A stretch of DNA of 64,000 bases from Opitutaceae bacterium. Lineage in GTDB: Bacteria; Verrucomicrobiota; Verrucomicrobiia; Opitutales; Opitutaceae. The translations under genes and the position numbers were made by a program. The stretch lies in the NCBI GenBank assembly GCA_030648295.1, contig JAUSID010000251.1:1-64000 (forward strand). Direction: 5' to 3'. Of the stretch, positions 59,593 to 64,000 are shown piece after piece; position 1 is the stretch's first letter; each line of letters opens with the position of its first letter. Under the pieces are notes generated by a model, which saw nothing but the letters and a program-made list of their open reading frames with translations, was not told where the DNA came from and ran no database searches.

Positions 59593-61175
59593 CGGGTCAG
59601 CGCCCGTTCGAGCAGGTTCCGCGCGATGCGCTGGACGCGCTCGTCGGGGCCGTGGGGGCGGTTCCAGTGCGACCAGGGCGGCATGTGGCCGGGTGGACGG
59701 CTCAGCCCCTGGGCCCAGAAGATCGTGGCGGCGTTGAACACGAAGTTCTTCCTGGGGCCGGGATGGACCGTCGCCGTCCAGTGCTGCGGCACGGTCCCGC
59801 TTTTCCACGCCGTGCCTTCCGCGACCACTTCGAGGCCGGGAATGTCGGCGGGGTTGCCGTGGTATTCCCAGCCCACGAGACCGGGGATGCGGTCGCCGCT
59901 TTTCATGCCCGTGCCCTCGAAGATCCAGTGGTTCGGCTTCGTGACGATCCAATCGCCTCCGCCGTTGACGGGCGAAACGTTCCGCGCGCCCATGAGGAGG
60001 CCCTCGTCGGGGCCGGGCTCGACCTGATTGTCCGCGGGCGCGGCGGGCGCGCCTGCCCTCGATCTGCCCCAGCCGCCATACGAGGCCACACGCGTGATGA
60101 TGCGGTTGGGCCGTCCGTCGCTGCTCGGGGTGAACGGGGTCACGCCGCTGACCGCGTTGCCCGTGAGGAAGAGGGCGTTCACGCCGGCGTCGATCATCGC
60201 CTTGACGCTGTGATACTGGCGCACGTCCCAATATTCATCATGGCCGATGCTCACGAAACACTTGCATTTCAGTCCGCGGTCGGGCGTGAGCATGTCGCTG
60301 TTGGAGCAGTAGGCGACATCGTAGCCGTGCTGTTCCAGCCAGTAGGAGAGCGGGAACTCCCAACACAGGAATTCGCCGGAGCCGGTCGACATTGGATTGT
60401 CGTAGATTTGTCGATACTTCCCGTAGGGCCGGTCGAAGCTTGCGGCGATATTGCGCTTGGTCGTCATGCCGGCGGAACCGTCATCGTAAAGCGAATAGGT
60501 GCCCGGCCAGCGGTTGTACGCCTGCCAAGTGTTGTCACTGCACTGAAAAAGGATGTCCACGGGCCGCTCGTCGCGGACAATGAACACGACATAACTCTGC
60601 CAATACGGCTCGCTACTCTTCTCCGGCTGGGTCGTCAGCCGCCCAAGGTAAACCCCGCTCGGCCAGTCCGCCGCGATCTTGAAGGACACGCTTGGCGCCC
60701 AACGACACTCCCGCACCCGTCCCTCGCCGACCGGAGGCTCGGGCTGCTTCGCCCCTTGAAACGGCCCCAGCGTCGTGATCAGCCGCGCGCCACGTCCGCC
60801 ATAATAGCCCGTGCGGAAGATTTCGACGCCGTAACGCGCCGGAGGGTTGGTGCTGATCATGAGTTCGATGGTTTCGCCCGCGGCGACGCTCTGGCGCGAG
60901 CAGTAGCCTTCAATTGCCACCGAGCGGTACGCCTCTTGCGGGGTGTTGCCTTCGCCCGGCACGACGCGCACCCGCGTGAGCTGCCAGTCAGTCGTGCCCG
61001 CCCTGGCGTTCTCGCTCCGGATGAGCGAAGGCTGCCGGGGTGACGCGCCGCTGCCGCCGGAACCGGAGCCCTCGGCGGCGAAGCCCGATCCGGCCAGTGT
61101 GGTGGTCGCCATCGCGGCTGCCGTGGCTTCCAGAAATTGACGCCGTGAAATCCCGTTTTTCACCAATGGGTTCAT
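59589..61175 (-). CDS. Tat-exported protein, N,N-dimethylformamidase beta-subunit-like
   Basis: 528 aa. The twin-arginine signal GISRRQFLEATAAAMATTTL is followed by a beta-sandwich N-domain. The large domain shows FQCSDNTWQAYNRWPGTYSL YDD, SGEFLCWEFPLSYWLEQHGY DVAYCSNSDM and KCFVSIGHDEYWDVRQYHSV. These are the class signatures of the DMFase large-subunit C-terminal domain family (DUF6605), in which the DMFase itself uses Tyr-Tyr-Glu-bound iron. Most relatives act on unknown substrates. The stop codon is provided by an inverted repeat arm. No small subunit is encoded nearby. Confidence 0.8.
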   Translation of the reverse strand: MNPLVKNGISRRQFLEATAAAMATTTLAGSGFAAEGSGSGGSGASPRQPSLIRSENARAGTTDWQLTRVRVVPGEGNTPQEAYRSVAIEGYCSRQSVAAGETIELMISTNPPARYGVEIFRTGYYGGRGARLITTLGPFQGAKQPEPPVGEGRVRECRWAPSVSFKIAADWPSGVYLGRLTTQPEKSSEPYWQSYVVFIVRDERPVDILFQCSDNTWQAYNRWPGTYSLYDDGSAGMTTKRNIAASFDRPYGKYRQIYDNPMSTGSGEFLCWEFPLSYWLEQHGYDVAYCSNSDMLTPDRGLKCKCFVSIGHDEYWDVRQYHSVKAMIDAGVNALFLTGNAVSGVTPFTPSSDGRPNRIITRVASYGGWGRSRAGAPAAPADNQVEPGPDEGLLMGARNVSPVNGGGDWIVTKPNHWIFEGTGMKSGDRIPGLVGWEYHGNPADIPGLEVVAEGTAWKSGTVPQHWTATVHPGPRKNFVFNAATIFWAQGLSRPPGHMPPWSHWNRPHGPDERVQRIARNLLERALTR

Positions 61176-61473
61176 GCTTCGCCGTTATCAGGGCAGCGAC
61201 ACCTTGGCGAGTCGCGAGGAAGACCAGCCCAAGAGTCCGGCTCTTCGAAATCGCCCGGGCCGATCGCGACGTGCAACTGAAAGGATCGCGACGGGAGGCA
61301 GAGGTCGCCCGGGGGTGCGCCCGAAGCTGGTGTTCGGTCATCACTTGCGCCACGCCGGGGCCCGTCGTGCACTGCGATGGAAAATTGCGGGTGCGCGCAA
61401 TACTTTGCCTATTGCCGCTATGATCGTCCAGCGAACGCACGTTCCACGAAGTCCGCCCCAACACCCCACTGCC
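61176..61473. other. Upstream region of the DMFase-like gene
   Basis: 298 bp; should carry its promoter on the minus strand. No convincing gene or repeat. Confidence 0.45.
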
Positions 61474-62051
61474 ATGACCCCCTCCATCCTCCGGCAAGAC
61501 GTTCCGTTCTTTCGTCTTTTCACCGTCCGGTTCCGGCCTCTTGTCGCGGCACCCAGTACAACCTGACCACGACGGTGCGGACGACGGGCGTGAATTTCGC
61601 CTACAAGCAGGCGCTCACGTTCCTGCCCCACTGGGCGCGGGGCATGCAGGTGTTCGCCAACGGCAGCGGCCAGCGGGCGACCGGAAGCGGGGCGGACAAC
61701 TTCCAGGGCTATGTGCCGCGCACCGGGAGCTGGGGGATCAGCCTTTCGCGGCCGAAGTACAACCTCCGGATGAACTGGAATTATCGCGGCCGCCAGCGGC
61801 GCACCCTAATCGCGTCGAGCACGAGCATCGGGCCGGGAACCTACAACTGGGGTTCCAAGCGGATGAACATCGACGTCATGGGCGAATACTATTTCTGGAA
61901 ACGTTTCGCCGTTTTTGCCAACCTGCGCAACCTGCACGATGCCACCGAGGACTTCGAGATTGCCGGCCCGAGCACGCCCGAACACGCGCAGTTCGATCGC
62001 CGGATCGAATACGGCTCGCTCTGGACATTTGGGGTGAAGGGAACGTTCTAG
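61474..62051 (+). pseudogene. TonB-dependent receptor, C-terminal fragment behind a start remnant
   Basis: 61551-62051 encodes only the last ~165 residues of a receptor barrel: NFAYKQALTFLPHWARGMQV, YVPRTGSWGISLSRPKYNLR, EYYFWKRFAVFANLRNLHDA and the terminal SLWTFGVKGTF. Upstream, ATG 61474 opens 30 codons (MTPSILRQDVPFFRLFTVRF) in another frame. These could be the old start, in which case about 800 residues were deleted between the two. Confidence 0.75.
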
Positions 62052-62140
62052 CTGAGACCTCGGACCAGAGACCAGAGACCAGAGACCAGAGACCAGAGAC
62101 CTCGGACCAGAGACCAGAGACCTCGGACCAGAGACCAGAG
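62041..62140. repeat. GGACCAGAGACC tandem
   Basis: About 12 overlapping units of GACCAGAGACC and CTCGGACCAGAGACC directly after the receptor stop. Same family as 55159, 58030-58080 and 6793 in either orientation. Confidence 0.85.
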
Positions 62141-62176
62141 ACCCCAAGCCGCCCATCCGTGTTATCCGTGGTTGAA

Positions 62177-62431
62177 ATGGCCAGAGCTCGCGCGCCGTCG
62201 AATTTCGATTTGGCGGATACTACCGCCATCGTTCTTTCGGCGGTGGCGGAAGCCGCCAGGGCTTTCGTCACGGTCCCGGTCAGACCGATTCTGCTGCTGG
62301 CGCTGGCTGTCGCCGGCACCGTTGGCCACGGTGCGGCGCGCGCCGCGCCGCCCGACCGGCTGAAGCTCGCCGTGGTGCAGATGGCGCTCGCCCCCACACT
62401 CGACGGCAATCGCGACCGCATCACGCCATGA
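62177..62431 (+). pseudogene. Nitrilase-family gene start, truncated
   Basis: 84 codons: a signal-like stretch (VRPILLLALAVAGTVGHGAA RAA), then DRLKLAVVQMALAPTLDGNR DRI, the first strand of a carbon-nitrogen hydrolase, and a stop. The TGA overlaps the ATG of the intact nitrilase (ATGA). The two openings are paralogous but not identical, so a first nitrilase gene lost everything after strand 1. Confidence 0.65.
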
Positions 62432-63339
62432 ACACTCGCCATTTCACGCGCGCCATCGCGGCCGCGGTGCTCCTTTTCGGCCGGGCGGCCGTCAGCACGG
62501 CCGCGGAACTGCGCGTCGGCACCTGCCAGTTCCCCGTGTCGTCGGATATCACGGCCAACGGTGGATGGATCCGGAAGCAAATGGCCGAGGCGCAGGCGCT
62601 CGGCGCCGACATCGTGCACTTTTCCGAGACCGCGCTTTCCGGGTACGCCGGGGTCGATCACCCGACCCTGGAGCAGTTTCCCTGGGAGCAGCAGCGGTCG
62701 GAGTTGGAGAAGATCCTGGCGCTGGCGCGGGAGTTGCGCGTGTGGGTCGTTCTCGGCGCCACGCACCGGCTCACCGGCAGCCACAAACCGCACAACTCGC
62801 TGTACGTGATCGATGCCGGCGGGCGCATCGTGGACCGCTACGACAAGCGGTTCTGCACGGGTGGCGATCTGAAGCACTATTCGCCGGGGGATCATTTCGT
62901 GAACTTCAACGTGAACGGCGTGCGGTGCGGATTGCTCATCTGCTTCGACGTCCGCTTCCCCGAGCTGTACCGGCAGTATTCCGCGCTCGGGGTCCAGCTG
63001 ATCTTTCACTCCTTTTACAATGCGCGGCAGAAGGAAGGTTCGATTCATCCGAAGATCATGCCGCCGACGGCGCAGGCCAACGCCGCGAGCAACGCGATGT
63101 ACATTTCGATGAACAACTGCAGCGCGGCGCGCAGCTGGGAAAGCCGTTTCATCACGCCGGACGGCTTGATTGAGCGGGCGCTGGTCCTCGACGAACCGGG
63201 GGTCATGGTCAACCTGGTTGACACCGCCAGGAAGTATTACGACGCCAGCGGCACGTTCCGTGCCGACGCCATCGCAGGCCGGCTCAACTCGGGCGAAGCC
63301 GTCTCCGATCCCCGTTCGCGCGACCGGACATCGTATTGA
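62428..63339 (+). CDS. Secreted carbon-nitrogen hydrolase (nitrilase superfamily)
   Basis: 303 aa with a signal peptide (AIAAAVLLFGRAAVSTAA). The catalytic triad is visible: Glu67 in HFSETALSGY, Lys140 in RYDKRFCTGG and Cys172 in GLLICFDVRFPELY. It hydrolyses an amide or nitrile-type C-N bond; export is unusual but occurs in this phylum. Start overlaps the stop of the truncated copy by 4 bp. A two-hairpin region with a terminator follows. Confidence 0.9.
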   Translation: MNTRHFTRAIAAAVLLFGRAAVSTAAELRVGTCQFPVSSDITANGGWIRKQMAEAQALGADIVHFSETALSGYAGVDHPTLEQFPWEQQRSELEKILALARELRVWVVLGATHRLTGSHKPHNSLYVIDAGGRIVDRYDKRFCTGGDLKHYSPGDHFVNFNVNGVRCGLLICFDVRFPELYRQYSALGVQLIFHSFYNARQKEGSIHPKIMPPTAQANAASNAMYISMNNCSAARSWESRFITPDGLIERALVLDEPGVMVNLVDTARKYYDASGTFRADAIAGRLNSGEAVSDPRSRDRTSY

Positions 63340-63577
63340 TGGACGATATAATCCGAAGTTGGCACTGAAGTCCGGCTGATGCCGCCGACGTGTTGCAGGA
63401 GACCGCTCTGGTCTTGGGTGAGAAGTTTCCCGACCTGACAGAAACGTCAGTCGCGATCATTTGAACCAAGCCACGGGGTTGGCACCTTCCCCCTCGTAGT
63501 TTCAAGCGCTGTTGTTGTGGCACTGAGGGCGCTTGATCCCCGCGCATCCCCCGTTGGATGCGCGGGGACTTTTTTTT
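63340..63577 (+). ncRNA. Candidate structured RNA or 3' leader region
   Basis: After the nitrilase stop: CTGAC-AGAAAC-GTCAG (63434-63449), GAACC-N8-GGGTT near 63462, TCAAGCGC (63502-63509) with GCGCTTGA (63529-63536), then after 1 nt the strong terminator. Four stems within 150 bp with little coding potential suggest a transcribed structured RNA or attenuator ahead of the HAD gene. I could not match it to a known RNA class. Confidence 0.35.
63538..63577 (+). terminator. Intrinsic terminator
   Basis: Perfect 12-bp stem CCCCGCGCATCC / GGATGCGCGGGG with loop CCCGTT, followed by AC and eight T. The only clear Rho-independent terminator in the window. Confidence 0.92.
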
Positions 63578-63740
63578 GGGCGCAGGAAATCCACCCCGGG
63601 ACGACGCGCAGCGTCGCCCCATCATGGACGAGACGACCATGCCATGGCGGAACGCGTTGCGGACCAACGCACGTGACGACGCGGTTGCAACGATGCAGCA
63701 CACGCGTCTTCGTGTGCGGCTGGCCGGTCAAACGCATCGC

Positions 63741-64000
63741 ATGTCCAACCCGAACTCCTCCGCCGCCATCCGGCTGTTTTGCACCGACCTTGACGGCACC
63801 GTCATCGGCAACCCCGAGGCGTCCCAGCGGCTGCGGCGGGCGTGGGACGCGTTGGACCGCGGCACGCGCCCGTGGTTGGTGTATGCCACCGGCCGCAGTT
63901 GCGCCGACACCAGGGCCGTGGCCGCGGCGCAGCGACTGCCCGAACCGGACTACATCATCGGCGGGGTCGGCACCGAGATGTGCGATCTCAGCGGCGAACA
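63741..64000 (+). CDS. HAD-IIB phosphatase (sucrose-phosphatase-like), 5' part
   Basis: 86 codons visible, running off the window end. HAD motif I is FCTDLDGTVIGNPEASQRLR, with the nucleophile Asp and second Asp. WLVYATGRSCADTRAV carries motif II, and DYIIGGVGTEMCD is typical of sucrose-6-phosphate phosphatase / HAD-IIB proteins, in which the cap domain follows. The start at 63741 gives a standard N-terminus. Located 163 bp after the terminator, so it is independently transcribed. Confidence 0.85.
   Translation, partial: MSNPNSSAAIRLFCTDLDGTVIGNPEASQRLRRAWDALDRGTRPWLVYATGRSCADTRAVAAAQRLPEPDYIIGGVGTEMCDLSGE

Noticed and set aside
63447-63737. 96-codon minus-strand frame
   Set aside because: Overlaps the perfect terminator and stems; no recognisable protein character.

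Overview
The window is GC-rich DNA, almost certainly from a Verrucomicrobiota bacterium of the Opitutaceae type. This rests on gene content, not on a marker gene: many secreted sulfatases, large TonB-dependent receptors, Tat-exported Gfo/Idh/MocA oxidoreductases, a ComEC protein reduced to its channel domain, and abundant interspersed palindromic and word-like repeats. No rRNA, CRISPR array or prophage was seen; one tRNA (Glu, CTC) is present.

Layout. 1-6.4 kb holds housekeeping genes (glgA 3' end, photolyase, TIGR01777 epimerase, ndk, a response regulator, a small hypothetical), and every gap between them is filled by mosaic repeat arrays. 6.4-16.7 kb holds tRNA-Glu, a sulfatase, a divergent AraC regulator/oxidoreductase pair, a YugP-type metallopeptidase, an MFS carrier, ComEC and an M48 lipoprotein protease. 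16.9-22.1 kb is a compact same-strand block of four envelope genes: a TPR membrane protein, a Gln/Gly-rich secreted protein, a thrombospondin-type-3 calcium-repeat protein and an NHL/SMP-30 propeller. I cannot name its function. 22.5-63.3 kb is an accessory island with four more sulfatases, two intact TonB receptors, a beta-helix protein, an esterase, a FAD oxidase, three toxin-antitoxin modules, an ECF sigma/membrane partner/CPBP protease cluster, a dimethylformamidase-like Tat protein and a nitrilase. The window ends in an HAD phosphatase (5' part).

How it works together. TonB receptors would import oligosaccharides, while exported sulfatases, glycosidases, an esterase and a lyase-like protein would desulfate and trim algal or mucin-type glycans. 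Oxidoreductases and the MFS carrier would handle the monomers. Much of this island is decaying. A GH10 xylanase (plus a 300-bp copy 8 kb away), a DUF4038-type glycosidase, an amidohydrolase, a TonB receptor, a nitrilase, a small secreted hydrolase and an IS1380 transposase survive only as pieces. Several keep both the signal-peptide start and the C-terminus but have lost the middle.

The most unusual signal is the repeat landscape. An 8-bp tandem unit GGTGARRC places TGA in all three frames and supplies the stop codons of at least three genes. Other families form inverted pairs (REP/BIME-like elements with GGGGTCAGG ends), overlap gene termini, and in one case appear to encode a sulfatase signal peptide.
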